The position numbers and the translations under genes were made by a program. Below, piece after piece: positions 14,754 to 24,264 of a DNA stretch of 64,000 nucleotides (within the stretch, counting starts at the first letter, position 1; every line of letters starts with the position of its first letter). A model generated the notes under the pieces. The model made no database searches, was not told where the DNA came from, and worked only from the letters and a program-made list of their open reading frames with translations. Origin of the DNA: CAG-791 sp963655255 (GTDB lineage Bacteria; Bacillota; Clostridia; Lachnospirales; Lachnospiraceae); NCBI GenBank assembly GCA_963655255.1, contig CAVKEB010000009.1, positions 11,975 through 75,974 of the forward strand, read 5' to 3'.

Positions 14754-15710
14754 TTACTGTTCGTCGGAATCGGAGGTTTCCTCCACTTTCTCCCCCGGAG
14801 CTTCCGGAGTCTTCCCGGCATCCGGAATGCCGAGGCCGACGCGGGGCTTTCCTTTTCGATGGATACTGATGAACAAAATCGCCAGGATGGCGCCCGCCGC
14901 CAGAACAATTCCCATCACCATGTTCACCGGAATCGCGGTTCCCGTGATATAGAGCTGATCCGTGCGGATCGCCTCAATCCACGCTCTTCCGATGCCGTAG
15001 CCTGCCAGATACAGGAAGAAAATCTCGCCCTTGAACCTGCGGTGCTTCAGGAACAGGAGCAGGAAAATCAGAACGCCCAGATTCCAGAGGCCTTCATACA
15101 GAAAGGTCGGATGGACCTGAATATAGTTCGTCCCCTCCGCGATGTGTGACGCAAGATCCGCGGTGATGTCGCGTTCCCGCACCATCTCGATCGGAAGCCG
15201 CATCGCCAGAGGGCCGTTTGTGTAGCCGCCGAACACCTCTCGGTTGAAGAAGTTCCCCCACCGTCCGACGATCTGTCCCACCAGAAGGCCGTACACCGCC
15301 GTATCCAGAATTTCCGGCAGGAATTTCTTCTTGATCACGCAGTATACATACGCGGTAATGATGCCGCCGATCACGCCGCCGTAAATCGCAAGTCCGCCTG
15401 CCCGGAAGTTGAAGATCTGAACCGGGTCGTCCTTATACGCATCCCAGAAGAAAATGACATAGTAAATGCGGGCTCCGATCAAACTGAAAATAATCAGCCA
15501 CACTGAGATGTCCCAGTAAGTATCCGGGGACTGGCCTGTTTTCTTCGCGATGTGCGACGCCATCAGAATGCCGAGCATCATGCCCAGCGCAATCATGCAG
15601 CCGTAAAGCGCCACGCGGAAATTCCCGACATAAAACGCCTGCGGCACATTCTTCAGATAAATTCCCAGATTCGGGAATGCGATATCCATTTTACCCATTA
15701 TATCCGGCAT
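14754..15710 (-). CDS. lgt: Prolipoprotein diacylglyceryl transferase
   Basis: Lgt moves diacylglycerol from phosphatidylglycerol to the lipobox cysteine of prolipoproteins at the membrane. The 318-residue protein has about seven helices and family motifs: GARIYYVIF, the FRAGGLAIYGGVIGG block, the Lgt signature GRWGNFFNREVFG, and HPTFLYEGLWN. The C-terminus is a charged soluble tail (about 285-318). The start at 15710 has GAGGAAG upstream; an earlier ATG at 15773 lacks support. Confidence 0.95.
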   Translation of the reverse strand: MPDIMGKMDIAFPNLGIYLKNVPQAFYVGNFRVALYGCMIALGMMLGILMASHIAKKTGQSPDTYWDISVWLIIFSLIGARIYYVIFFWDAYKDDPVQIFNFRAGGLAIYGGVIGGIITAYVYCVIKKKFLPEILDTAVYGLLVGQIVGRWGNFFNREVFGGYTNGPLAMRLPIEMVRERDITADLASHIAEGTNYIQVHPTFLYEGLWNLGVLIFLLLFLKHRRFKGEIFFLYLAGYGIGRAWIEAIRTDQLYITGTAIPVNMVMGIVLAAGAILAILFISIHRKGKPRVGLGIPDAGKTPEAPGEKVEETSDSDEQ

Positions 15711-15881
15711 AATGCTTCCTCTGCCGCGCTCAGACTGCGGCCCGTATTTCCAAACGATCTTCTGTCCCTGCAAAAGATCCCGGTGTCTTATCCTGTTCTG
15801 CGTCAGATGTCCGCGCCCTCACAAAGCGCAGAGCACTGCATGGCATTTCGCCTTCCTGCCGCAAAAACGACACTTCAAAGC

Positions 15882-16748
15882 TTATTCTGTACCCTTCTGC
15901 TCCTCTCGGATCAGATGCACATCCAGCTGATTGAACGGGATCTCCACGCCCTCTTTTAAAAAGGCAAGGCGGATTTTCTCCTGCATATCCCAACGGACAT
16001 CCAGATAATCCTGAATGCGGACAAGGCACCTGAGACCGATGACCACGCTGCTCTCGCCCATGGCGTCCACGAAGGTCCTGCGGTTCTGCGGAAGAATCCG
16101 CGGCTCCTCGTCCATCAGCCTCTCCAGGATTCCCATCGCCCGGTGGACATCCTCTCCATAGGAAATGCCCACCGTGATCGACAGGCGTTTTTCCCCGGAA
16201 GAAAGTCCGGAATTCACCACGGATTTGTTCGTCAGCGTGGAATTCGGGATCACCAGCCTCTCGCGGTCCGGCGTGTAAATGGTTGTGTAGTAGAGTTCGA
16301 TTTTCTCCACGGTACCCTGCACGTCCTCGCCTTTCACCGTGATGAAGTCGCCTTCCTTGAAGGGCTTCAAAAGGAGCAGCAGCACGCCGCCAGCAAAATT
16401 GGACAGGACGCCCTGCACGGCAAGTGAAATGCCGACACCCGCAGCCGCCACCAGTGCGGCGATGCTCGAAGCCTCCACGATATGGAGCTGCACGACCATC
16501 GTTACGATGGTAAAGCCGAGAACCGTTGCCTTGATCAGGGCGTGCATGAAATGCCGCACCGTCGGAGCCGTTCCCCGCTTCTCCAGATGCCGGTCCAGCG
16601 CACCGAGAATCTTTCCGAGGAGCTTTGCGATCACAAAGTACAGGACGATGCAGAATGCAAGACGGACCAGAAGATCCAGCGCGGATGCGCCGACGTTCTT
16701 CGACCAGCTCCGGAAATGCAGTATGCTGTTAAGTTCCTGATCTGACAT
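15882..16748 (-). CDS. mscS: Small-conductance mechanosensitive channel, MscS family
   Basis: The 288-residue protein opens under membrane tension to release solutes on osmotic downshock. It has membrane helices at about 25-45 and 65-90 and a pore helix rich in Ala/Gly (AALVAAAGVGISLAVQGVLSNFAGGVLLLL, about 92-121). The MscS beta domain follows (KPFKEGDFITV, the YTTIYTPDRERLVIPNSTL block). It lies 9 nt after ychF and upstream of lgt. Confidence 0.93.
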   Translation of the reverse strand: MSDQELNSILHFRSWSKNVGASALDLLVRLAFCIVLYFVIAKLLGKILGALDRHLEKRGTAPTVRHFMHALIKATVLGFTIVTMVVQLHIVEASSIAALVAAAGVGISLAVQGVLSNFAGGVLLLLLKPFKEGDFITVKGEDVQGTVEKIELYYTTIYTPDRERLVIPNSTLTNKSVVNSGLSSGEKRLSITVGISYGEDVHRAMGILERLMDEEPRILPQNRRTFVDAMGESSVVIGLRCLVRIQDYLDVRWDMQEKIRLAFLKEGVEIPFNQLDVHLIREEQKGTE

Positions 16749-16757
16749 AATAATATT

Positions 16758-17858
16758 TTATACGTTAAACCTAAAAAGTATTACGTCTCCGTCCTGGACG
16801 ACGTAGTCCTTGCCTTCCATGCCGACCTTGCCCTTCTCCCGGGCGGCGGCAAGGCTTCCTTCCTGCAGGAGCACCTCCCAGTTGACAACCTCGGCCTTGA
16901 TGAAGCCGCGCTCAAAATCCGAGTGAATCTTGCCGGCGGCCTGTGGTGCCTTGGTGCCGATCCTGATGGTCCAGGCTCTGGTTTCATCCTCGCCCGCCGT
17001 CAAGAAGCTCATCAGTCCCAGCGTGTGATAGCTTGCCTTGATCAGCTTGTCCAGGCCGGACTCCTTGAGACCGAGATCCTCCAGGAATGCCTGTCTCTCG
17101 TCGTCATCCAGCTCCGAAATCTCCGCTTCCATCTTCGCGCAGAGGGCGAAGACCTCACTTCCCGTCTTCTTCGCGTACTCGCGGATCTCCTGAACGAACT
17201 TGTTGGAGGCTCCGTCATCCGCGATGTCATCCTCGGAGACATTGCAGGCGAAAATAACCGGCTTGGAGGTAAGAAGACTGTACTCCTTCAAATACTTCTC
17301 TTCCTCTTCTTCCAGATCATCCATCATCGTAAGGACCGGCTCGCCTGCCTCCAGATGCTCCTTGATCCGGTTCAGGAAATCCAGCTCTTTTGCCGCTTCC
17401 TTGTCCATGCGCGCGGTCTTCGCAACCTTGGAAATTCTTCTCTCCAGAACCTCCAGATCCGCGAAAATCAGCTCCATGTTGATGGTTTCGATGTCACGGA
17501 TCGGATCCACGGATCCGTCCACATGCGTGACGTTGGGATCCTCAAAGCAGCGCACCACGTGCACAATGGCATCGCACTCACGAATGTTCGCAAGGAACTG
17601 GTTGCCGAGGCCCTCTCCCTTGGAGGCACCCTTTACCAGACCCGCGATATCAACGAACTCAATGACCGCCGGGGTGATCTTCTTGGAGTGATACATGGCT
17701 CCCAGCTTCTTGATCCGGTCGTCCGGAACGGCAACCACTCCGACATTGGGATCAATCGTACAGAACGGGTAGTTGGCGACATCCGCCCCCGCCTTGGTCA
17801 GCGAATTAAACAATGTGCTCTTTCCGACATTCGGAAGTCCGACAATACCTAATTTCAT
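16758..17858 (-). CDS. ychF: Ribosome-associated P-loop NTPase YchF/OLA1
   Basis: YchF is a universally conserved Obg-related ATPase linked to ribosome function and stress. The 366-residue protein begins MKLGIVGLPNVGKSTLFNSL (Walker A) and has NYPFCTIDPNVGVV, the DIAGLVKGASKGEGLGN switch, a coiled-coil region (about 125-200) and the C-terminal TGS domain (TAGEDETRAWTIRIGTKAPQAAGKIHSDFERGFI). The start at 17858 is set by this canonical N-terminus. Confidence 0.97.
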   Translation of the reverse strand: MKLGIVGLPNVGKSTLFNSLTKAGADVANYPFCTIDPNVGVVAVPDDRIKKLGAMYHSKKITPAVIEFVDIAGLVKGASKGEGLGNQFLANIRECDAIVHVVRCFEDPNVTHVDGSVDPIRDIETINMELIFADLEVLERRISKVAKTARMDKEAAKELDFLNRIKEHLEAGEPVLTMMDDLEEEEEKYLKEYSLLTSKPVIFACNVSEDDIADDGASNKFVQEIREYAKKTGSEVFALCAKMEAEISELDDDERQAFLEDLGLKESGLDKLIKASYHTLGLMSFLTAGEDETRAWTIRIGTKAPQAAGKIHSDFERGFIKAEVVNWEVLLQEGSLAAAREKGKVGMEGKDYVVQDGDVILFRFNV

Positions 17859-17999
17859 TTTGCAAATACCTGTCCGAAAGCCCCGCACGCCTTCCGGCAT
17901 CAGGGTTTCCGCCTTTCCCTCGTTTTCCTGCACCGCATTCCCGCTTCCGCCCCGGATTCGTTCCTCCGGGCCCCAAACAGGAGCACAGCACGACTACCT

Positions 18000-18029
18000 A
18001 TTATAGTCATAAAAAACCTGCTTTTTCAA
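18000..18029 (-). promoter_or_regulatory. Promoter upstream of ychF
   Basis: The minus strand has TTGAAA (18029-18024), an 18-nt spacer and a perfect TATAAT (18005-18000). It lies between the DUF4143 gene and ychF, about 140 nt before the ychF start. A CCTG/CAGG stem with T-run just before it may be a weak terminator of the DUF4143 gene. Confidence 0.6.
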
Positions 18030-18064
18030 TCTTAACAGGAACCCCTCAACCGAAACCGCCGGAT

Positions 18065-19279
18065 TCAGTCCCATTCCTCTGCCAGAAGGAAATCGCGGAT
18101 ATTCCGGTGCTTGATGCCATTCCTGCTCATATCAAACTCATCCAGAGAAACGACATACTTCGGAAAATTGTCACGGATATTATCATATGCGCCGAATTCT
18201 CGACGGATCGTTTCCTCCGATGCCAGCAGATAAGCCACCTGGATATACAGCTTTTCGTCGCGCTTATGGCATACAAAATCAATTTCCTTATCACCGGTTC
18301 TGCCGACGGTCACTTCATATCCCCGCCGCAGCACTTCCAGATAAATAATATTCTCCAATATGAGATTGATATCACGCATATTGCCGCCGAAAACGGCCTC
18401 GCGGATGCCGTGATCCGCAATATAATATTTCTCATTTGTAGAAAGAATCTGTTTTCCCTGTAAATCTTCCCGCTTCACCTGATAGAACAGATATGCCTCA
18501 CAGCAGTATTTGATATAGTTCAGGATTGTTTCCGGAGCAACGGTGCGCTGTTCGTTTTTAAGAAACTTCGAAAGTGCGGACGCAGAGAACGTTGTACCCA
18601 CATTGGCGATCACATACGCAATGATTCGTTCCAGCAAGTCAACATCCCGAATTTTATTTCGCTTAACGATGTCCTTGAGCTGGACAGAGTTGAACAAATC
18701 GTGAAGATACAGTCTGGATGGATCCTCCGCATAGCGGAGGTTTGCAAGATATGGCATGCCACCGACAAGCAGATATTTCTGAAAGCACTGCTGGATCGTC
18801 TCATCGGGAGCAATCGAACGATAGAGCTCCATGAATTCTCCAAAAGAAAACGGATAAATCACAAACTCCACATACCGTCCGCCCAAATAAGTTGCAAGTT
18901 CCCCGGACAGGAGCTTTGCATTCGATCCCGTGATATAGATGTCACAGTCGAGCGAAACACGAAGGGAGTTGATGCACTTCTCCCAGTCTGTGACCTCCTG
19001 GATTTCATCAAAGAACAGATAAGCCTTCCCTTCAATCGCTGCAGCTCTCCTCGTGATCTCATCGTGCAGGGCCCTGGCCGTCTGCAGGTGGGAATAGTTC
19101 ATATCTTCAAAGTTGATCGAGATAAACTGTTTCGGACTGATGCCGGACTCCACGAGTTCCTGCCTGATCAGTTCCAGCATAACTGACTTTCCACAGCGGC
19201 GAATGCCGGTCATAACCTTTATAAGATCCGACCCGATAAACGGACGGATACGGCTCATATACAATTCACGTTTAATCAT
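18065..19279 (-). CDS. AAA+ ATPase with DUF4143 (archaeal-type ATPase family)
   Basis: The 404-residue protein has an AAA_14 module: VMTGIRRCGKSVMLELI (Walker A, about 21-37), YLFFDEIQEV (Walker B), and a YITGSNAKLLSGELATYLGGR sensor region. A helical wHTH part and a DUF4143 C-terminal domain with a nuclease-like strand, KEIDFVCHKRDEKLYIQVAY, follow. The biochemical role of the family is unknown; many members occur in mobile or defence settings in gut bacteria. A perfect 20-bp palindrome lies about 80 nt upstream. It is a diverged paralogue of the next gene. Confidence 0.85.
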   Translation of the reverse strand: MIKRELYMSRIRPFIGSDLIKVMTGIRRCGKSVMLELIRQELVESGISPKQFISINFEDMNYSHLQTARALHDEITRRAAAIEGKAYLFFDEIQEVTDWEKCINSLRVSLDCDIYITGSNAKLLSGELATYLGGRYVEFVIYPFSFGEFMELYRSIAPDETIQQCFQKYLLVGGMPYLANLRYAEDPSRLYLHDLFNSVQLKDIVKRNKIRDVDLLERIIAYVIANVGTTFSASALSKFLKNEQRTVAPETILNYIKYCCEAYLFYQVKREDLQGKQILSTNEKYYIADHGIREAVFGGNMRDINLILENIIYLEVLRRGYEVTVGRTGDKEIDFVCHKRDEKLYIQVAYLLASEETIRREFGAYDNIRDNFPKYVVSLDEFDMSRNGIKHRNIRDFLLAEEWD

Positions 19280-19357
19280 AAGGTTCCGGTCCTTTCCTAT
19301 GTGACTGGCCGCAGTATACATCATTTACGTCTGGAATTCAAACGCAAAATATCATTT

Positions 19358-19377
19358 TTATAAGTTATAACTTATAA
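19358..19377. promoter_or_regulatory. Perfect 20-bp palindrome upstream of a DUF4143 gene
   Basis: TTATAAGTTATAACTTATAA reads the same on both strands and lies in an AT-rich stretch between the two DUF4143 genes, about 80 nt before the start of the downstream one. It looks like an operator for a dimeric repressor overlapping the promoter. Confidence 0.6.
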
Positions 19378-19459
19378 TGTTCAAGTTTTGTAATAAAATA
19401 TCAGCTACATTTTCGATGTATCATTGACATTCCGTTCAAGTCACAATCCATCCGGCCTC

Positions 19460-20713
19460 TTAAATATCCAGACTGTTTTCATTCAGCAGGAAATCATAAA
19501 CGCTCATAATCAGCACCCCTTTTTCATTGTAATGCGGGACGGGGGTATCCCTGGTGATGATAAGCCGTTTGAAGAAATCTCCGGTCAGCATCAGAGAGCG
19601 CTGTTCCTGTTCCATCTTCGCCTGATCCGGAATCGCATATGCGGACTGAATGTAGTATCGTTTCGAACCTTTGTTGCAGACGAAGTCAATCTCCAGCTGT
19701 TTTCGGACGCTGTTGCCTTTTCCATCGGTATCGTACTGCATGATCACGCCCACATCCACATTGAAGCCGCGGATTTTCAACTCATTGAAAATGATGTTCT
19801 CCATGCTGTGCGTTTCTTCCAGCTGCCTGAAATTCAAACGTGCATTCCGCAGTCCCATGTCGGTGAAATAATATTTGACGGGAGTGTCGATGTATCTTTT
19901 TCCTTTTACATCGTATCGAACAGCCTTATCAATCAGGAAAGAGTCACAGAGATAATCAATATACTTCTTAATGGTACTGCTGCTGATTTTCTTGTTTTTG
20001 ACTGACCGGAAGGTTGCCGCCAGCTTTTCGGGATTTGTCAGCGAACCGATTGCAGAGGAAAGAATATTCAGAAGTTCTTCCAGCTCTGCCTTGTTGCGAA
20101 TATTGTGCCTTCCGACAATGTCCGAAATATAGGTTTCTTCAAAAAGCGACTTCAGAAACGCAATTTTCTGATCCGGCGTCGCAAAGTTCAACACCAGCGG
20201 CAGCCCGCCATACAGCATGTACTCATTCCAGCCATCCTGCTTCGTACCGGGATAGACAGACATGAATTCCGCAAAGCTGAGCGGATACATATGAACCTCG
20301 TCGCCGCGTCCTCTGAACTCGGTGATGACGTCTTTGGAAAGAAACCGGGCATTGCTCCCGGTCACATACACATCCACATTCTGCATCCGGGCCAGGCTGT
20401 TCAGGATTTCCTCAAATTCCCCGAGCAGCTGCACCTCGTCGAGCAGCACATAATACATGCCGCCGTCCTTAAACTGTTCCTTCAGGTAAGGATAGAGCAC
20501 CTCGGGATCACGGAATTTCCTGTTTTCATAGGCGTCAAACGCAATCTCAATGATGTGGCTTTCTTCTACCCCTTCGGAAAGCAGGTAATTCTTGAAGAGA
20601 TGGAACAGCAGATACGACTTTCCACACCTCCTCATTCCGGTGATCACTTTGATCAATCCGTTATGCTTTTTGCTGATCAGAAGATTCAGATAACGTTCTC
20701 TTTTTATTTCCAT
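19460..20713 (-). CDS. AAA+ ATPase with DUF4143, second paralogue
   Basis: The 417-residue protein has Walker A VITGMRRCGKSYLLFHLF (about 23-40), Walker B YYVLLDEVQL, VYVTGSNARFLSKDVITEFRGRG, and a DUF4143 end with QLEIDFVCNKGSKRYYIQSAYA. Domain order is the same as in its neighbour at 18065-19279, but similarity is mostly limited to motifs, so this is an old duplication or two separate arrivals. The start at 20713 has AGGAGG 7 nt upstream, inside a hairpin formed by the inverted repeat at 20729-20764. Confidence 0.86.
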   Translation of the reverse strand: MEIKRERYLNLLISKKHNGLIKVITGMRRCGKSYLLFHLFKNYLLSEGVEESHIIEIAFDAYENRKFRDPEVLYPYLKEQFKDGGMYYVLLDEVQLLGEFEEILNSLARMQNVDVYVTGSNARFLSKDVITEFRGRGDEVHMYPLSFAEFMSVYPGTKQDGWNEYMLYGGLPLVLNFATPDQKIAFLKSLFEETYISDIVGRHNIRNKAELEELLNILSSAIGSLTNPEKLAATFRSVKNKKISSSTIKKYIDYLCDSFLIDKAVRYDVKGKRYIDTPVKYYFTDMGLRNARLNFRQLEETHSMENIIFNELKIRGFNVDVGVIMQYDTDGKGNSVRKQLEIDFVCNKGSKRYYIQSAYAIPDQAKMEQEQRSLMLTGDFFKRLIITRDTPVPHYNEKGVLIMSVYDFLLNENSLDI

Positions 20714-20728
20714 ACGTGGTACCTCCTG

Positions 20729-20764
20729 TTACAGATTTTTGCGGTTTACTGCAATAATCTGTAA
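20729..20764 (-). promoter_or_regulatory. Inverted repeat at the start of the second DUF4143 gene
   Basis: TTACAGATT (20729-20737) and AATCTGTAA (20756-20764) are perfect 9-bp inverted repeats, extended by TTGC/GCAA. It lies directly upstream of the Shine-Dalgarno sequence, so it could be an operator or a leader hairpin controlling translation. Confidence 0.55.
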
Positions 20765-20839
20765 TAGAATTATAGCATGAATGGAATTCTTTTCCAGCAG
20801 ATCAGGGACAATCGCGGCAAAAACGCCCCATAACCAAAA

Positions 20840-20881
20840 AGGATGAAAGATGCCATCCCGATCACCGCATACTTTCATCCT
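20840..20881 (-). terminator. Terminator after rsgA
   Basis: AGGATGAAAG (20840-20849) pairs with CTTTCATCCT (20872-20881). On the minus strand the stem is followed by TTTTTGG. It closes the twelve-gene run that starts at nagA. Confidence 0.75.
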
Positions 20882-20927
20882 GAAAATGATTTTTTAATTT
20901 TTGAATTCCACTCTGCCGGTACACGAT

Positions 20928-21821
20928 TTACCGGTACACTGCCTTCCGCTCCTTCAGCTCCGCGTAAATCTCCGTGTAGCTGGTGTAGCGGATCCTGCTG
21001 ATTTTCCCTTCCTCAACGGCCTGTTTGACCGCGCAGTCCGGTTCCATCAGGTGATTGCAGCCCTGAAAGCGGCAATATCCTGCGTAAGGAGTGAATTCCG
21101 GATAATAGGCCTTCAGGTCCTCCGCCTCCACATCCTGCAGATACAGGGAGGTAAATCCCGGCGTATCGACGAGGAACGTGTTCTCTCCGGCATGCAGGAG
21201 CTCGACGTGGCGCGTCGTATTCTTCCCTCTTGCAATCTTCCGGGACAACTCTCCCGTTTCCATCTTCGCCCCGGGGCAGAGGAAATTGATGAGGGACGAC
21301 TTTCCCGCACCGGAGGGTCCCGTGACCACGGTGGTCTTTCCTCTCAGAACCTCCCGCACGGCCTCCATGGACTCCGGATTTCTCGTACTGATGAAAAGAA
21401 GCCGGCAGCCGCAGTTCCCATATACGCTCGTAAGCTCCCGGATCTGGGCCTCGATGGCAAGGTCCTGTTTGTTAAAGCAGAGGATTGCCGGAATCCCGCG
21501 CCGGTCCATGGAAATCAGAAAACGGTCCAGCATGTTGTAGCTGGGAGCCGGATTGGTAATGGCAAACAGGAGAAGGGCCTGATCCACATTGGCGACATTG
21601 GGCCGGATCAGGTCATTCCTCCGCGGAAGAAGTCTTGCGACATTTCCTTCCTTCGGATCGCTGACCGTGTCCGTGATGTCGATTTCCACGTCATCTCCCA
21701 CGAGAGGCTTCTGCTTCAGAGCGCGGAACACGCCCTTCGCGCGGCACCGGTAGATGGTGCCGCCGCTGTAGACCTCATAGAAGCCGGCAATGCTCTTGAT
21801 AATTTTTCCCGTTACGGGCAT
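20928..21821 (-). CDS. rsgA: Ribosome small-subunit biogenesis GTPase RsgA
   Basis: RsgA is a circularly permuted GTPase that checks maturation of the 30S subunit. The 297 residues hold an N-terminal OB fold, then permuted G motifs: FNKQD (G4), the GPSGAGKSSLINFL P-loop (about 166-179), and DTPGF (G3). A C-terminal zinc-binding region CRFQGCNHLMEPDCAV (C-x5-H-x5-C pattern) follows. It is the last gene of the priA-prkC-rsgA run, an order common in Clostridia. Confidence 0.96.
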   Translation of the reverse strand: MPVTGKIIKSIAGFYEVYSGGTIYRCRAKGVFRALKQKPLVGDDVEIDITDTVSDPKEGNVARLLPRRNDLIRPNVANVDQALLLFAITNPAPSYNMLDRFLISMDRRGIPAILCFNKQDLAIEAQIRELTSVYGNCGCRLLFISTRNPESMEAVREVLRGKTTVVTGPSGAGKSSLINFLCPGAKMETGELSRKIARGKNTTRHVELLHAGENTFLVDTPGFTSLYLQDVEAEDLKAYYPEFTPYAGYCRFQGCNHLMEPDCAVKQAVEEGKISRIRYTSYTEIYAELKERKAVYR

Positions 21822-21940
21822 AATCCCCCTTTTATCTCAGCAGCTCTTCATCTGAAAAAAGCTTTCACATTCAGCGCTCCGATATGGCGCGCAGGCGAAG
21901 GCCGTATCACCCGTCCGCTTTAAAAAAGAATCTGCCGCAC

Positions 21941-24250
21941 TCAGCTCTCCGGAGTAAAGGTCAGCTGTCTTGTGACCACTCGCTGTCCGTTCACCGCATC
22001 CGCCGCCGAAGAAGAATAGCTCATCTGCAGCGTTCCCGTTGCACTGGTAATGCCGGTGAAGCTTGCCGGAAGCGGGAAGGTTGTCGTCGTCGTGTTCAGA
22101 AGCGTCTGGCCATCCGCTGTGATGATCACCACATAAACCTGGGATCCTGCCACATAATCCGGTGCCTCATCCGCGGTCGGCGCGGAAATCTCTGCCGAAT
22201 AGGAATACGTGGAAGGCTCCTGCTTTGCCGCCTTGCCGACGGTGAGGTTGACCTTGGTCCCCGGCTCCGCGAAGGTGTCGGCCTTCACATCCTGTGAGAC
22301 GACCAGTCCGACCTTGTTCGGGTCATCGGTCTCCACTTCCGTCGTGGTCCCAAGCTGCAGGTTATTCTCCGTCAGAATGGCCATGGCCTCTTCGCTGGAG
22401 ATTCCGGTCACATCCGGCACCTGTACCTGTCCGGAGGTATCCTCTCCCGTGCTGATGGTGATGGTGACCGACGTGTCCGCCGGAGCCACCGTGCCGCCCT
22501 CCGGCGACTGGGAGATCACCTTGCCCTTTTCCACATCACTGCTCGCGCCTTCAGCCTTATTGATGCTGTCGAAGCCTTTCTGCTTCAGCTTCGCGATGGC
22601 CTCGGCCTGCGTCATGCCGGTCACATCCGGAACCTCCACACCGGTCTGCCCGGTGCTGACGGTAAGAACAATGTTCGTTCCGGCCTCCACCGACGCGCCC
22701 GCGCTCACGCTGCTCCCGTCCTGCAAGGCCGCCGCCATGACAACGCCGGAATCATAGTCCTTGGATTCCTGATATGTAATTTCCGGAATCAGTCCCAGTG
22801 AATTCAGCTGATTCTTGACATCGTCCGCATTCTTGCCGACCATCTCCGGGAGAACGATTCCACTCTCCGACGACTCCGTCGTCGCGCCCTCCGCAGAGCC
22901 GCCGAAGGACAGAAGTCCCATTTTACTGGCTGCAAACAGGATAATGACAACGCCGATCAGAACCGCCGCCGCAACGGACAGGACCGCGATTCCGCGCTCC
23001 CTGCGTCTCCCGTATCGGTCCTCTTCCGCATAATCATCGTCATAGCGGTCATCATAGCCGTCCCGCACGTTCTTGCGGAGAGGCTCGTCAATCCGCTCGT
23101 CGCGGACCGCACGTCTCGGCCGCTCCTCGTATTCTCCGCGGTCGTCATAATCCTCCCGCAGTCTCGAAGAACGCTGTCCGTAGGATTCCTCCCGTCCGTC
23201 TCCCGGCATCCGCCGGTCCTCTTCATAGGGCGGATGATAGGAGCGCTCTCTTGCATAGCCGCGCTCGTCCGCCGCGCCCTCCCGGCGCACCGGTGCCTCC
23301 TTCGGGGGCTCCTCCTCGAAGCGGATCGGTCCGGTTCCGGATCTTCTGCGGATTTCCGACTGCTCCAGAGGATCCGCCATCCGCGTCGCACCGTCCTCAT
23401 CCGGGTTGATGACCTTGACAAAATCATCGTTGGGATGAATCAGGGACTGCTTCAGATCCGCAATCAGCTCCGTCATGTTCTGATAACGACGGTCCGGGCT
23501 CTTCTCGCAGCACTTCAGCACAATCTGCTCCACGCTCCGCGGGATATCCGGGACAAACTCCCTCGGGGACGGCATCGGCGACTGGATGTGCTTGATCGCA
23601 ATCGCAACCGTCGTCTCTCCGTTGAAGGGCACGCGCCCCGTCAGCATTTCAAACAGGGTGATGCCGAGCGAATAGATATCGCTCCGCTCATCCGAATAGC
23701 CGCCTCTTGCCTGCTCCGGCGAGGTATAGTGAACCGATCCCATGACATTGGAGGTGATGGTGTTGGAGGTTGCCGCCTTCGCAATGCCGAAGTCCGTCAC
23801 CTTCACCTTTCCGTCGCGGGAGATCATGATGTTCTGCGGCTTGATGTCACGATGAATGACATGGTTGTTGTGTGCCGCCTGCAGGCCCATGGAGACCTGA
23901 ATCGCGATGCTGATGGCTTCCTTCACCGTCAGTCTCGATTTTTTCTCAATATATTTCTTGAGCGTGATGCCGTCCACGTACTCCATCACGATGTAGTACA
24001 TGCCCTTTTCCTCGCCGACGTCATAGACATTGACGATATTCGGGTGCATCAGTCCGGCCGCCGCCTGCGCCTCCACCCGGAATTTGGAGACAAAATTCGC
24101 ATTGTCCGAAAATTCCTGCTTCAGCACCTTGATGGCAACGGTTCGGTTCAGTTTATGGTCCTTCGCTCTGTATACAACGGACATTCCGCCGGTTCCGGTC
24201 TTCTCCAGAACCTCATAGCGGTCCGCTATCAGCATGCCGATCTTCACCAT
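21941..24250 (-). CDS. prkC: PASTA-domain Ser/Thr protein kinase PrkC/StkP-type
   Basis: This membrane kinase senses muropeptides or lipid II and phosphorylates division and cell-wall proteins. The kinase domain (about 10-275) has GTGGMSVVY, VAIKVL, HRDIKPQN, TDFGIAKA and the SPEQARGGYSDERSDIYSLG segment. An Arg/Asp/Glu-rich juxtamembrane linker (about 285-430) leads to one membrane helix (about 432-455). Three PASTA repeats follow (VLPEMVGKNADDV, VEVPDVTGMTQAEA, VQVPDVTGISSEEA), then an extra extracellular domain of about 110 residues. It follows the stp phosphatase gene by 14 nt. Confidence 0.95.
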   Translation of the reverse strand: MVKIGMLIADRYEVLEKTGTGGMSVVYRAKDHKLNRTVAIKVLKQEFSDNANFVSKFRVEAQAAAGLMHPNIVNVYDVGEEKGMYYIVMEYVDGITLKKYIEKKSRLTVKEAISIAIQVSMGLQAAHNNHVIHRDIKPQNIMISRDGKVKVTDFGIAKAATSNTITSNVMGSVHYTSPEQARGGYSDERSDIYSLGITLFEMLTGRVPFNGETTVAIAIKHIQSPMPSPREFVPDIPRSVEQIVLKCCEKSPDRRYQNMTELIADLKQSLIHPNDDFVKVINPDEDGATRMADPLEQSEIRRRSGTGPIRFEEEPPKEAPVRREGAADERGYARERSYHPPYEEDRRMPGDGREESYGQRSSRLREDYDDRGEYEERPRRAVRDERIDEPLRKNVRDGYDDRYDDDYAEEDRYGRRRERGIAVLSVAAAVLIGVVIILFAASKMGLLSFGGSAEGATTESSESGIVLPEMVGKNADDVKNQLNSLGLIPEITYQESKDYDSGVVMAAALQDGSSVSAGASVEAGTNIVLTVSTGQTGVEVPDVTGMTQAEAIAKLKQKGFDSINKAEGASSDVEKGKVISQSPEGGTVAPADTSVTITISTGEDTSGQVQVPDVTGISSEEAMAILTENNLQLGTTTEVETDDPNKVGLVVSQDVKADTFAEPGTKVNLTVGKAAKQEPSTYSYSAEISAPTADEAPDYVAGSQVYVVIITADGQTLLNTTTTTFPLPASFTGITSATGTLQMSYSSSAADAVNGQRVVTRQLTFTPES

Positions 24251-24264
24251 ACAGTGATCTCCTG

